A DNA stretch of 62,665 bases from Synechococcus sp. HJ21-Hayes (lineage in GTDB: Bacteria; Cyanobacteriota; Cyanobacteriia; PCC-6307; Cyanobiaceae). Positions 28,897 through 37,897 of this stretch are shown one piece after another. The DNA lies in NCBI RefSeq assembly GCF_024345835.1, contig NZ_JAGQBW010000018.1, positions 1-62,665 of the forward strand, written 5' to 3'. Made by a program: the position numbers and the translations under genes. How positions within the stretch are numbered: position 1 is the stretch's first letter; every line of letters begins with the position of its first letter. The notes beneath the pieces were generated by a model, which saw only the letters and a program-made list of their open reading frames with translations, made no database searches and was not told the DNA's origin.

Positions 28897-29836
28897 GGGC
28901 CACCTCCAGGGATGTTTGGGCCCAGCAGCTGCGGCCAAGCCAGCTGCGGGCGGTAAGGGCGGAAAGCACGGCCACCAGCAGGGCCGCCGTGAGCTGGTGG
29001 GCCACGGTGACCGCCGGCACCGAGAGGCTCAGCCGCAGGCTGGCGACCCCCAGGGCGATCTGAAGCACCACCAGCAGGGCGGCCAGGGTGGCCAGGGGGC
29101 GTTCAGAGCGCAGCCGCCACCAGGCCAGGGCCGCCAGCAGCAGCACGGCCAGGGCCGCCGGCGTGGCCAGCAGGCGATGGCCGTAGAGCCAGCCACAGCC
29201 CTCGCCGGAGCTGAAGCAGCGGCCAGCCGCCCACTGGGTGGCCATCAGACCCCCCATCAGGCATTGGGCCAGCACAGCCGTGGCAACCACAGGGGTCAGC
29301 CACGCCCACCAGCTCGGCAACGGCAACCGGGAGGCGCTGTTTAAGCCCTGATGGCAACCGCTCACCAACGCCACGAGCACCAAGGCCGTGACCAGGTGAG
29401 CCGTAACCACCCCAAACGGCAACAACTGGGTGACCGTGAGGGCACCCAGAGCCCCCTGCCCTGCCACGAGCAGGAGGGTTGCCGTGGCCAGAGCCGGTAG
29501 CCAGCGGGGCAGGCGCGAGCGCCAGATCCAGCTGGCTGCGGTGAGCACCAGCACGCCGACACCTACCACGAAGGCATCGAGGCGGTGAAACCACTCCAGA
29601 AACACCTGGAGGTTCATCTGGGGCCCCGGCAGCAGGGAGCCGTAACAGAGCGGCCAGTCGGGACAGGCCAGGCCGGCCTCCATCACCCGGGTAGCGCCGC
29701 CGATAGCCACCAGGGCCACCAGGGCGATCAACAGATGGGCCGTGAGGCTGGCGAGCCGACGGCCAATGGGATCAGCGGACTCACCAAGGAGAGGCGAGGC
29801 CAGGCGCTGGGGTGATTGCAAACTCGGCGCTGCCAT
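28889..29836 (-). CDS. ctaA: Heme A synthase (CtaA/Cox15)
   Basis: 315 residues from the ATG giving [10 protein letters not shown]. Eight membrane helices arranged as two related halves. Heme ligand histidines lie in [13 protein letters not shown] and in [11 protein letters not shown]; a further His-containing helix is [10 protein letters not shown] and the last is [12 protein letters not shown] conserved periplasmic motif is [16 protein letters not shown] with paired Cys. The enzyme oxidises heme O to heme A. The 3' end overlaps ctaB. The gene is divergent from ctaC, with a 217-base shared upstream region. Confidence 0.95.
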   Translation of the reverse strand: MAAPSLQSPQRLASPLLGESADPIGRRLASLTAHLLIALVALVAIGGATRVMEAGLACPDWPLCYGSLLPGPQMNLQVFLEWFHRLDAFVVGVGVLVLTAASWIWRSRLPRWLPALATATLLLVAGQGALGALTVTQLLPFGVVTAHLVTALVLVALVSGCHQGLNSASRLPLPSWWAWLTPVVATAVLAQCLMGGLMATQWAAGRCFSSGEGCGWLYGHRLLATPAALAVLLLAALAWWRLRSERPLATLAALLVVLQIALGVASLRLSLSVPAVTVAHQLTAALLVAVLSALTARSWLGRSCWAQTSLEVARG

Positions 29837-30053
29837 GCCTCGCTCAGGCCTGTTGGCGCTCACGCTAATGACAACAATTAAAAGCGCTTGGCTAGCGCGA
29901 TGAGGCCGGGGAAGAGCGACATCAACAGTGATAGTTGGGTGAGCAATCCCACACGCCAACTGAGGCCTGATGGGCTGATTGACACAGCAGGCAACAGCAA
30001 CCACGACAGGCGAGACGAATCTCCATAGGCTGGAGCGGTTATGCCCCGGGAAG
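29837..30053. promoter_or_regulatory. Divergent ctaA / ctaC regulatory region
   Basis: At 217 bases this is the longest gap in the window. It contains an AT-rich island in a GC-rich background (about 29863-29887, with ACAACAATTAAAAG), next to a dyad GCGCT-TGGCT-AGCGC (about 29884-29898). A TTGACA hexamer is at 29979-29984 on the ctaC side, but without a good -10 at standard spacing. Divergent promoters are inferred from gene orientation. Confidence 0.5.
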
Positions 30054-30893
30054 ATGCCCATTCCCGCCACAATCCTGACGCTGCTGGCAGGAATGGCCCT
30101 TGTCCTGGCTGGCCTTTGGGTCGGTCAGAACGTCAACCTGCTCCCCCTGGATGCCAGCGCCAATGCACCGGTTTATGACGAACTTTTTAAGGTTCTGTTC
30201 AGCATTGGCACGATTCTGTTCGTTGGCATCACGGGCCTCATCCTGTTCAGCCTGGTGCGCTTTCGCCGGCGCTCTGGTGATCGCACAGATGGCCTGGCCA
30301 TCGAAGGCAATCTGCCGCTGGAAATTTTATGGACAGCGATCCCCGCGATTGTGGTGCTGTTTGTAGGGATTTACAGCTACGACATCTATGACCGCATGGG
30401 TGGTATGACCCCGCTCAACGACCACAGCGCCCATGTCATGGCGGCTGGCGACGACAGGGGCCGCACCTGGGCCGGCATCAGCCCTGCTGCCATCGATGCC
30501 GAGGCCGGCACCGCGGCCCTGCCCATCGACGTGACGGCGATGCAGTTCGCCTTCATCTTCCACTACCCCGACGCGGACATCACCAGTGGGGAGCTGCACG
30601 TGCCCGTCGGGCAACCGGTGGCGCTCCACATGAAGGCCAACGACGTGATCCACGCCTTCTGGGTGCCCCAGTTCCGCCTCAAGCAGGACGTGATTCCCGG
30701 CCAGCCGACGCTGCTCAGCTTCACCGCCACCAGACCAGGGCGCTACCCGATCGTGTGCGCAGAGCTCTGCGGGCCGTACCACGGCGGCATGCGCTCCACG
30801 GTGGTCGTCGATGAGCCCGACACCTTCGCCGACTGGGTGGCCAAGAACAGTCCAGCGCCAACACCTGCCACTCCCACACCGGTGCAGTCATGA
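30054..30893 (+). CDS. ctaC: Cytochrome c oxidase subunit II
   Basis: 279 residues from the ATG giving MPIPATILT. Two membrane helices (N-terminal, and about residues 45-68) are followed by the cupredoxin domain. CuA ligands are in VIHAFWVPQF (His) and CAELCGPYHGGM (two Cys, Glu, His, Met). The subunit accepts electrons from cytochrome c6 or plastocyanin in the lumen/periplasm. The C-terminus is a Pro/Thr-rich tail. The stop overlaps the ctaD start by 4 bases, and the cluster is ctaC-ctaD-ctaE. Confidence 0.97.
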   Translation: MPIPATILTLLAGMALVLAGLWVGQNVNLLPLDASANAPVYDELFKVLFSIGTILFVGITGLILFSLVRFRRRSGDRTDGLAIEGNLPLEILWTAIPAIVVLFVGIYSYDIYDRMGGMTPLNDHSAHVMAAGDDRGRTWAGISPAAIDAEAGTAALPIDVTAMQFAFIFHYPDADITSGELHVPVGQPVALHMKANDVIHAFWVPQFRLKQDVIPGQPTLLSFTATRPGRYPIVCAELCGPYHGGMRSTVVVDEPDTFADWVAKNSPAPTPATPTPVQS

Positions 30894-32575
30894 CCCTCAG
30901 CCTCTCGCCGCCCACCACCCCCAGTGCACCGCAGCCGCTGCAACCCCAGGGCTGGCTGCGCTATCTGAGCTTCAGCACCGACCACAAAGTGATCGGCCTG
31001 CAATATCTGGTGTGCGGCTTTCTGTTCTACCTGGTGGGTGGCGCCCTAGCGGGAGCCATCCGCACCGAGCTCTTAACGCCGATCAGTGATTTCCTGCCAC
31101 GGGAAACCTACAACGAAATTCTCACCCTGCACGGCACGGTGATGATCTTTCTTTGGATCGTGCCGGTGGTGAATGGAGCCTTTGGAAACTATCTGATTCC
31201 CTTCTACGTGGGCGCGCGGGACATGGCCTTCCCCCGCCTCAATGCCGTGGCCTTCTGGCTGATTCCACCGGCGGGGCTGCTGTTGATCAGCAGCTATTTC
31301 ATCGGCAGCGCCGCTCAATCGGGCTGGACCGCCTATCCACCCCTGAGCCTCACCACCCCAGCCACTGGCCAGGTACTGTGGATCCTGAGTGTGTTGCTCT
31401 TGGGCGGCAGCTCAATCTTTGGCGGCATCAACTTCATCGCCACGATCCTCAAGCTGCGCAGGCCAGGCTTGAAGTTGATGCAACTCCCGATGTATTGCTG
31501 GGCCATGCTGGGCACCAGCATTCTGGTGGTGCTCTCCACGCCGGTATTGGCGGGCACGCTGGTACTGCTCAGCTTCGATATCATTGCCCACACCGGCTTC
31601 TTCAATCCAGCCCTTGGCGGCAATGCGGTGGTGTATCAGCACCTGTTCTGGTTCTACTCCCACCCGGCTGTATACATCATGGTACTACCAGCCTTCGGGC
31701 TGGTGAGTGAAATCCTGCCGATCCATGCCCGCAAACCGCTGTTCGGCTACACCACCATGGTGTATTCGATCATGGGCATTGTGTTTCTGGGCCTGATCGT
31801 ATGGGCTCACCACATGTTCACCAGTGGCACCCCGCCCTGGATGCGGCTGTTCTTCACGATCGCCACCGCGTTCATCGCCGTTCCCACAGGCATCAAGTTC
31901 TTCAACTGGCTCGCCACCCTCTGGGGAGGCAAATTGGCGCTCAATTCAGCCATGCTGTTTTCCTGCGCCTTCATTGTGAACTTCGTGTTCGGCGGCATTA
32001 CCGGCGTTGCCCTCGCCCAGGTGCCGTTCGACATCCACGTGCATGACACCTACTTCGTGGTGGCTCATTTCCACTACATCGTCTACGGGGGCACTGTGTT
32101 TGTGATCTTCGCCTCCGTTTACCACTGGTATCCGAAGTTCACCGGACGGATGCTGAACGAGCCCCTCGGCCGGATCCACTTCCTGCTCACCTTCGTGGGC
32201 TTCAACCTCTGCTTCGCTCCCCAGCACTGGCTCGGCCTCAATGGCATGCCGCGGCGCGTGGCTGAGTACGACCCCCAGTTCCAGCTGATCAACCAGCTCA
32301 GCAGCGTGGGAGCCCTGCTGATGGCCATCAGCACTCTGCCCTTCCTGATCAACGTGCTCCATAGCGCGTTCAAGGGCACCATCGCGGGCGATAACCCCTG
32401 GAATGCCCTCACCCCCGAGTGGCTCACGAGCTCACCGCCACCGGTGGAGAACTGGATCGGCGAAGCCCCCCTAGTAACAGAGCCCTACGGCTACGGCCTT
32501 AAGCCAGGCGAACTCGATCTCGCCGCCACCTCCGGCCGCCAGCTGTGGAGCAGCGGCAAACCCGATAACCGCTGA
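30890..32575 (+). CDS. ctaD: Cytochrome c oxidase subunit I
   Basis: 561 residues, twelve membrane helices. Ligands are visible: low-spin heme His in TLHGTVMIFLWIVP, the CuB His-Tyr pair in FWFYSHPAVYIMVLPAFG, the CuB His-His in VWAHHMFTSG, and the heme a3/heme a histidines in VVAHFHYIVYGG. The helix VI Glu is replaced or shifted as is common in this family, and HPAVY indicates an aa3-type A oxidase. It reduces O2 to water and pumps protons in respiratory membranes. It is coupled to ctaC by ATGA and followed 10 bases later by ctaE. Confidence 0.97.
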   Translation: MTLSLSPPTTPSAPQPLQPQGWLRYLSFSTDHKVIGLQYLVCGFLFYLVGGALAGAIRTELLTPISDFLPRETYNEILTLHGTVMIFLWIVPVVNGAFGNYLIPFYVGARDMAFPRLNAVAFWLIPPAGLLLISSYFIGSAAQSGWTAYPPLSLTTPATGQVLWILSVLLLGGSSIFGGINFIATILKLRRPGLKLMQLPMYCWAMLGTSILVVLSTPVLAGTLVLLSFDIIAHTGFFNPALGGNAVVYQHLFWFYSHPAVYIMVLPAFGLVSEILPIHARKPLFGYTTMVYSIMGIVFLGLIVWAHHMFTSGTPPWMRLFFTIATAFIAVPTGIKFFNWLATLWGGKLALNSAMLFSCAFIVNFVFGGITGVALAQVPFDIHVHDTYFVVAHFHYIVYGGTVFVIFASVYHWYPKFTGRMLNEPLGRIHFLLTFVGFNLCFAPQHWLGLNGMPRRVAEYDPQFQLINQLSSVGALLMAISTLPFLINVLHSAFKGTIAGDNPWNALTPEWLTSSPPPVENWIGEAPLVTEPYGYGLKPGELDLAATSGRQLWSSGKPDNR

Positions 32576-32585
32576 GGTCACGGCC

Positions 32586-33188
32586 ATGACAACCCTGAGC
32601 ACCAACACCCAAACCAGCACCGAACACCAGATGGAAGGCCATGGCGGCCATCCCGATTTCCGCCTGTTCGGCCTGGCCACCTTCCTGGTGGCCGATGGCA
32701 TGACCTTTGCCGGCTTCTTCGCCGCCTATCTCACGTTTCGGGCCGTGAACCCCCTGCCGGCTGGCTCCAGCTATGAGCTCGAGCTGCTGCTGCCCACCAT
32801 CAACACACTGCTGTTACTGGTGAGCAGTCTCACCTTCCACAGGGCCGGATCAGCACTCAAGGCCGGTAACAATCCCCTGTGCCGGCGCTGGCTGGTACTC
32901 ACGGCTGCTCTGGGCTTCACATTCCTGGCCGGCCAGATGAAGGAGTACTTCTCCCTGCCCTTCGGCCTCACCGACAACCTGTTCGCCAGCACCTTCTATG
33001 CGATCACCGGCTTCCACGGCCTGCATGTGACCCTGGGGGGGCTCATGATCCTGATCGTCTGGTGGCAGAGCCGGCCCGGTGGCCGGGTGAGCCAGCACAA
33101 TCTGTTTCCCCTGGAAGCTACCGAGCTCTACTGGCACTTCGTGGATGGGATCTGGGTAGTGCTTTACGGGATTCTCTATCTGCTGTGA
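32586..33188 (+). CDS. ctaE: Cytochrome c oxidase subunit III
   Basis: 200 residues with five membrane helices, the short bacterial form. Family landmarks are FGLATFLVADGMTFAGFFAAYLTFR at the start (in two adjacent pieces), the central segment GQMKEYFSL, ITGFHGLHVTLGG with conserved His, and the C-terminal ATELYWHFVDGIWVVLYG. It stabilises the oxidase and O2 access. It is the last gene of ctaCDE; cyAbrB follows after about 120 bases with its own upstream region. Confidence 0.96.
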   Translation: MTTLSTNTQTSTEHQMEGHGGHPDFRLFGLATFLVADGMTFAGFFAAYLTFRAVNPLPAGSSYELELLLPTINTLLLLVSSLTFHRAGSALKAGNNPLCRRWLVLTAALGFTFLAGQMKEYFSLPFGLTDNLFASTFYAITGFHGLHVTLGGLMILIVWWQSRPGGRVSQHNLFPLEATELYWHFVDGIWVVLYGILYLL

Positions 33189-33312
33189 GCCTGGCCTGAA
33201 CTGGGGACGACGCAGCTGGCTGACCCGAATCATCACGGGATGACCATTATTCTCAGGTTGTGCCCTTGCCTCTGAACGCAATCGATCGGCACAATTGTTG
33301 CGTACTAGGGCC

Positions 33313-33747
33313 GTGTCGCCGGTGTTTGTCGAAGAGAAAGTCACCGCCCAAGTGCCGATGCTGCAGGGCAAGGCGCTGCTGGACAAGGCCCGATCCCTGA
33401 GCAATCGTCCGGAGGACCAGATCGCGCGGGCCTGCGGCTATGTCGGTCCTAGCGGCCGGGTGCTGAAAAAGAGCTTCTACCGCGCTCTTGTGGAGGCCAA
33501 GGGCTACAGCTTGCCCTCCGCAAGCTCCAGCGGCAGCGGCAGCAAGGGTCGCCAGGCCGAGTTCCGCACCCGTGTGCATGGCAATGGCAACCTGCTGATT
33601 GGCCACGCCTACACCCGGCGCATGGGCCTGGAGCCCGGCCAGGAATTCAAGATTGAAATTCACCACGAGACAGGAGCCATCTGGCTACTGCCTATGGAAG
33701 GCGATGGCGCGGTGTCCGCCGGCACGGACAGCGCCGATAACCACTGA
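33313..33747 (+). CDS. cyAbrB-type transcriptional regulator
   Basis: About 144 residues from GTG; the ATG at 33358 (MLQGKALLDKA) gives a 129-residue protein that matches the usual family start, and a TTG at 33295 is also in frame. The N-terminal domain (ALLDKARSLSNRPEDQIARACGYV, KKSFYRALVEAKGY) is typical of cyAbrB. A Ser/Gly linker leads to the AbrB-like DNA-binding part (RVHGNGNLLIGHAYTRRMGLEPGQEFKIEIH). Such proteins regulate nitrogen, carbon and hydrogenase genes. It lies just after the oxidase operon. Confidence 0.85.
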   Translation: MSPVFVEEKVTAQVPMLQGKALLDKARSLSNRPEDQIARACGYVGPSGRVLKKSFYRALVEAKGYSLPSASSSGSGSKGRQAEFRTRVHGNGNLLIGHAYTRRMGLEPGQEFKIEIHHETGAIWLLPMEGDGAVSAGTDSADNH

Positions 33748-33768
33748 ACCATTGCTGCAGACGACCCT

Positions 33769-34377
33769 TCAAGCCAGCGGGGATCCCCCAGCGGCATCCG
33801 AGCGATCCCGCTCATGAAAGGCGGCGCTGAACACCAGCAGATCAATGCCGCTGAACAGGAAGCTGATCCCCACAAGGATGCCGAGCACGCTCAGCAAGCC
33901 GCCGGCCCGCATGGTCACGATGATCAGGCCGAGCAGGAGCGTCACGACACCATTGGCTAAACCCCAGCCCCAGCCAGGCATGTCGGTGTGGGAGAGCGAC
34001 ACGATGATGGCCACCACACCCTCCACCAGGAACACAATGCCGATGGCAAAGGCCAGAGCCGTGACCTGGGCTGCAGCAGGCACAATGCCGGCACTGAACT
34101 GCTGAATGATCCAGGCGCCGGTGACCAGAAACAGGGTGGACACCACCAGGCGCCAAAAGCAATGCCACCGACTCAGCCGCCGAGCGCGGTTGAGGTTGTT
34201 GACCCAGCCGATGATGCCGCCCACCAGAAAGGCCAGGGCCACCACCACCGTGACCCAGGCGGATGCAACCACGGGAAAGATCAGTGCCAGCAGGCCGAGC
34301 ACGAGCAGCAGGATGCCCTCGGCAATGGTGAAGCTGCGAAGGGAGCTCCGATCGAGCTCCGGTTTGTCAGAAACCAT
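33769..34377 (-). CDS. HdeD-family membrane protein
   Basis: 202 residues with six predicted membrane helices, often in pairs with Gly-rich turns. Characteristic segments are FTIAEGILLLVLGLLALIFP, VALAFLVGGIIGW, GAWIIQQFS and LLSVLGILVGISFLFSGIDLL. This matches the HdeD/DUF308 family, named after an E. coli acid-resistance protein. Its function in cyanobacteria is not established. It converges on cyAbrB and its start is 56 bases from the ribE stop on the same strand. Confidence 0.85.
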   Translation of the reverse strand: MVSDKPELDRSSLRSFTIAEGILLLVLGLLALIFPVVASAWVTVVVALAFLVGGIIGWVNNLNRARRLSRWHCFWRLVVSTLFLVTGAWIIQQFSAGIVPAAAQVTALAFAIGIVFLVEGVVAIIVSLSHTDMPGWGWGLANGVVTLLLGLIIVTMRAGGLLSVLGILVGISFLFSGIDLLVFSAAFHERDRSDAAGGSPLA

Positions 34378-34433
34378 GGGAGGTGTTCAGTCGAACACGT
34401 ACCCCCGGAACGTAGGCATGACGCCAGGCCTCG

Positions 34434-35099
34434 TCAGCCCCAGCCATGCTCCGCCAACCAGGCGCCCGTGATCTCCGGCGATGGGGCGTTAGGCCGGCCC
34501 TTGGTTCCCGTGAGGAGCCGTTCGGTGTATTTGGCCAGCAGATCGGCCTCGAGATTCACCACATCCCCCACCCGCAACCGCTGCAGGGTGGTGCTGGCCC
34601 AGGTATGAGGAATCACGGCGATCCAAAACTCCGCACCATCGGGGCTGCAGCCCGCCACGGTGAGGCTGATGCCATCCACCGCCACCGAGGCTTTCTCGCA
34701 GATATAGCGGCCGTAGAGAGCCTCATCCCAGCGGAGAGCCAGGCGCCAGGAGGCGGGCTGTTGCTCGATGGCCACCACCGTGCCCAAGCCATCCACATGG
34801 CCACTCACCAGATGGCCGCCAAGACGATCCGCCAACCGCAGGGCAGGCTCGAGGTTGACCCAATCCCGCCGCTCGGCCTTCGCCGCCAGGGTGCTGCGCC
34901 CCAGGGTCTCCTCACTCACATCGACATCGAAGCCAGTGGCGGAGCGGTGGGTCACGGTGAGACAGACACCATCTACCGCAACGCTGTCGCCCAGTGCCAG
35001 ACAGGCGGGATCGAGGCCTGCTCCCGCGGGGATCAACACCTGCAGCCCTCCGGCGCGGCGCTGCACTTGCCCCACGGCCTGCACCAGACCGGTAAACAT
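34434..35099 (-). CDS. ribE: Riboflavin synthase alpha subunit
   Basis: 221 residues forming two homologous lumazine-binding repeats. It starts MFTGLVQAVGQVQRR. Repeat 1 has GDSVAVDGVCLTVTH and VDVSEETLGRSTL; repeat 2 has GRYICEKASVAVDGISLTVAG and VIPHTWASTTL. RLGGHLVSGHVDGLGTV links them. The enzyme dismutates two 6,7-dimethyl-8-ribityllumazines to riboflavin. It is divergent from the bifunctional-nuclease-family gene, with about 55 bases between the starts. I see no FMN riboswitch upstream. Confidence 0.96.
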   Translation of the reverse strand: MFTGLVQAVGQVQRRAGGLQVLIPAGAGLDPACLALGDSVAVDGVCLTVTHRSATGFDVDVSEETLGRSTLAAKAERRDWVNLEPALRLADRLGGHLVSGHVDGLGTVVAIEQQPASWRLALRWDEALYGRYICEKASVAVDGISLTVAGCSPDGAEFWIAVIPHTWASTTLQRLRVGDVVNLEADLLAKYTERLLTGTKGRPNAPSPEITGAWLAEHGWG

Positions 35100-35154
35100 G
35101 CGGCGCCCCTGTCAACGATGGCCATAATCGGGCACAGGGCCCCGAGGGCAAACT

Positions 35155-35721
35155 GTGGTTGAAATGCGCGTTGCCGGCATCGCGCTGGATGCGGCCAGTC
35201 GCAGCCCGATTGTGCTCCTACGCGACCCCTCCGGCCGCCGCCAGGTGCCGATCTGGATCGACCAGGCCCAGGCCCAGAACATCATGGCGGGGCTCAAACA
35301 GGAGCAGTCGCCACGCCCCCTCAGCCACGATCTGATGGCCAGCCTGATGGCGTCTGGCGGCCTCACTCTGGAGCGGGTAATCATCCACGCCATTGAATCG
35401 GCCACCTTCCGGGCGGTGCTGAAGCTCAGGGACGCAGACGACAAGGCCAGCGAACTGGATGCACGCCCCAGCGACGCCATCGCCCTCGCCCTGCGCACCG
35501 GCAGCAGCATCTGGATGTTGGAGGAAGTGGTGGCCGACGCCTCCATCCCCGTGGATGCCGAGGCCGATGCAGAGGATGCCGCCGATTTCCGCCGCTTCCT
35601 CGACGGCATCAGTCCCGCGGAACTGGTGCGCAACGTGAACAAGGCCCGCAGCGAAGCCAAACAGGCCAATCGCGACAGTGACGACGGCCAAGAGCAAGAC
35701 GGGGAGGACACCCCTGGCTGA
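35155..35721 (+). CDS. Bifunctional nuclease family protein (DUF151)
   Basis: 188 residues from GTG. The DUF151/BFN domain occupies residues 1-125: MRVAGIALDAASRSPIVLL, VPIWIDQAQAQNIMAGL, RPLSHDLMASLM and RPSDAIALALRTGSSIWM. The C-terminal part is very acidic (EADAEDAADFRRFLDG, then DDGQEQDGEDT). Plant members were described as DNase/RNase; the cyanobacterial role is unproven. Its last 44 bases overlap the next gene in a different frame. Confidence 0.88.
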   Translation: MVEMRVAGIALDAASRSPIVLLRDPSGRRQVPIWIDQAQAQNIMAGLKQEQSPRPLSHDLMASLMASGGLTLERVIIHAIESATFRAVLKLRDADDKASELDARPSDAIALALRTGSSIWMLEEVVADASIPVDAEADAEDAADFRRFLDGISPAELVRNVNKARSEAKQANRDSDDGQEQDGEDTPG

Positions 35722-36850
35722 GCGGCGTGCTTTCGGCCGAGGGCGCCCGGTGTCGGCGTTCACCCTCGGCACCATGCGGGCCGTGGAAGGGCCCCGGCAG
35801 ATGGCGGCGGTGCTGGAGGCAGCCCTCAGCGCCGGCATCAACCACCTGGAAACCGCTCCCGCCTACGGACCGGCGGAGGCCTACCTAGGCCAGGCCCTGG
35901 CCGCGCTCGACGCCCGTGATCCCGGCGCCCGCGCCGAGCTGGTGCTCACCAGCAAGCTGCTGCCGGGCACGGATCTAGCCGCGGCCCAACAGCAACTGCG
36001 CGACTGTCTCGCGCGCCTGGGCAGCCCGCAACTCGACAACCTGGCGGTGCATGGCCTCAACCGCCCGGAACATCTGGAGTGGGCCTTAGGGGGACCCGGC
36101 TCGGAGCTGCTGGCCTGGGCCCTGGGGGAGGGTCTGGCGGCCCAGGTGGGCTTCTCCAGCCACGGCAGCAACGAGCTGATCGAGAGGGCCCTGGCCTCGG
36201 AACGCTTCAGCTTCTGCAGCCTGCATGTGCATCTGTTCGACCAGACGCGCCTGCCCCTGGCCCGCACCGCCCTGGCCGAGGGCATCGGCGTGCTGGCCAT
36301 TTCCCCCGCCGATAAGGGGGGGCGCCTCTACGACCCACCACCCGAGCTGAGCACCGCCTGCGCCCCATTTCATCCCCTCGAGCTGGCCTACCGCTTCCTG
36401 CTGGAGGAGGGGATCTCCACCTTGAGCCTGGGAGCAGCCCAGCCCTCGGATCTGATCTGGGCCAGGTGCTGGCAGGCGGGGGAGCTGCAGGGCGCAGCCC
36501 CCGCGCTGGCTGCAGCCCTGCAACGGCTGCAGCAGCAGGCCGCTGAGCAGCTCGGCACCGATCTCTGCGGCCAGTGCCGCGCCTGCCTGCCTTGCCCCAA
36601 CGCCGTGCCCATTCCCGAACTGCTGCGGCTGCGCAACCTGGCCGTGGGCCACGGCATGGAGGCCTTCGCCCAGGAGCGTTACAACCTGGTCGGCCGCGCC
36701 GGCCACTGGTGGGAAGAGCACAACGCCACGACCTGCAACCGCTGCGGCGACTGCCTGCCCCGCTGCCCCCACCAACTGCCGATTCCCGTTCTGCTGGCGG
36801 ACACCCACCAGCGCCTGGCGGCAGCGCCCCGGCGGCGACTCTGGGGCTAG
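35678..36850 (+). CDS. Aldo/keto reductase with C-terminal 4Fe-4S ferredoxin domain
   Basis: 390 residues from GTG within the preceding gene. The AKR barrel has the catalytic Tyr63 (TAPAYGPAE), Lys93 (LVLTSKLLP) and His125 (NLAVHGLNRP). The usual Asp of the tetrad is Glu58 (NHLETA). The C-terminal 95 residues carry two Cys clusters, CGQCRACLPCPN and CNRCGDCLPRCPHQLPIP, typical of 4Fe-4S binding as in predicted Fe-S oxidoreductases of the AKR superfamily. Substrate is unknown. The stop overlaps the convergent binding-protein gene by 4 bases. Confidence 0.9.
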   Translation: MTTAKSKTGRTPLAERRAFGRGRPVSAFTLGTMRAVEGPRQMAAVLEAALSAGINHLETAPAYGPAEAYLGQALAALDARDPGARAELVLTSKLLPGTDLAAAQQQLRDCLARLGSPQLDNLAVHGLNRPEHLEWALGGPGSELLAWALGEGLAAQVGFSSHGSNELIERALASERFSFCSLHVHLFDQTRLPLARTALAEGIGVLAISPADKGGRLYDPPPELSTACAPFHPLELAYRFLLEEGISTLSLGAAQPSDLIWARCWQAGELQGAAPALAAALQRLQQQAAEQLGTDLCGQCRACLPCPNAVPIPELLRLRNLAVGHGMEAFAQERYNLVGRAGHWWEEHNATTCNRCGDCLPRCPHQLPIPVLLADTHQRLAAAPRRRLWG

Positions 36851-37887
36851 AGGCTCTCGGGCGCCGCCCGGTCCCACAGATCCTGGCGACGCTGCCGCTC
36901 CATGGCCGTGAGGGGCTCCAGGTTGGTGCAGCGGGCCAGCACCGCTGGTGGGGGCAGCAGCAACCCCCGCAACTGCCGGGGCCACCGCTTCAGGGCAGGT
37001 GCCAGCTGCTCCCGGGGCAGTGGTGGCACCCAGCCCCCCGCCAGCAGACGGTCGAGCAGGGGCAGGGTGAGGCCATCACGCAGCCATTCGAGCGGCAGGG
37101 ACTTGGAGGCCGCCGCGGGGCGCAGCAGTAGGTTCCACCAGAGGGGGGATCCGGAGGCCGGCAGCAGGGCCTGGAGCCGTGGATCACTGATCAGCAGGGG
37201 GACGGCCCGATGGCTGGGCACCACCACCCCATCGGCGTCGCCGGCCAGCAGGAGGTTGAGGCCATCGCGCTCATCAAAGGCCAGGGCCTGCTGCCGCAGC
37301 TGCCGCAGGGGATCCGTCCGGAGGGTGAGGCGTGTGGCCAGCTCCATCACCACCCTGGGGCTGGAGGGCAGCACGAGCTTGCGGCACAGGCTGGGATCCA
37401 GCAGCAGATCCCAGCCCTCTGCCCCACGCCGCACGAGATCTGGACGGTTGCGCAACACCAGCACCCAGGTGCCAAAGGCCCAGGGAAAGGCCAGGGCCGG
37501 GGAGCCCTCGGGCTGGAACAGGCGACTCACCGGCGCAGCCATCGGCGCGAGTTGGGCCAGCAGTTGGGAGGCCACCAAGGGCTGGAGAACCGCGGGGTCG
37601 AGCTGAGCGGCCCAGCCATCGCTGAGCTGCAGCAGGGTCGCTGCGGGCGCACCCCGCCCCTGCATCGCCGCCTCCAGCACCGCCGCGGGCGAATCGAGGG
37701 GCTGCAGGCGCCAGGGCTTGGGGAGGGCCTTCACCCAGGCCGGCGGCAGCTCGCCACGGGCAGAGAGCAGCAGTGGGTCGTCGCTGCTGCCGCGGCAACC
37801 CGCCAGCAAGCCACTGCCAGCCACCGCGCCCCCCAGGGCAGCGAACCGGAGCAGCTGGCGACGGGGAAGCAAGGGGGATTGCACCAT
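36847..37887 (-). CDS. Extracellular solute-binding protein, Tat/lipoprotein signal
   Basis: 346 residues. The N-terminus has a twin-arginine motif (LPRRQLLRF), a hydrophobic core and a lipobox LLAGC, so it looks like a Tat-exported lipoprotein. The body resembles periplasmic polyamine/iron-type binding proteins (VLQPLVASQLLAQLAP, SPALAFPWAFGTWVLVLRNRPDLV, GDADGVVVPSHRAVPLL). No ABC permease or ATPase is adjacent. It is the last gene of the run starting at topA, 10 bases after the CobT-like gene. Ligand unknown. Confidence 0.78.
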   Translation of the reverse strand: MVQSPLLPRRQLLRFAALGGAVAGSGLLAGCRGSSDDPLLLSARGELPPAWVKALPKPWRLQPLDSPAAVLEAAMQGRGAPAATLLQLSDGWAAQLDPAVLQPLVASQLLAQLAPMAAPVSRLFQPEGSPALAFPWAFGTWVLVLRNRPDLVRRGAEGWDLLLDPSLCRKLVLPSSPRVVMELATRLTLRTDPLRQLRQQALAFDERDGLNLLLAGDADGVVVPSHRAVPLLISDPRLQALLPASGSPLWWNLLLRPAAASKSLPLEWLRDGLTLPLLDRLLAGGWVPPLPREQLAPALKRWPRQLRGLLLPPPAVLARCTNLEPLTAMERQRRQDLWDRAAPESL

Positions 37888-37897
37888 GGCGCCGACC

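Noticed and set aside
33779-33788. GGGGATCCCC palindrome at the 3' end of the HdeD-like gene as a terminator
   Set aside because: Only ten bases with no loop and no U-tract; it lies in coding sequence and has no sign of function.
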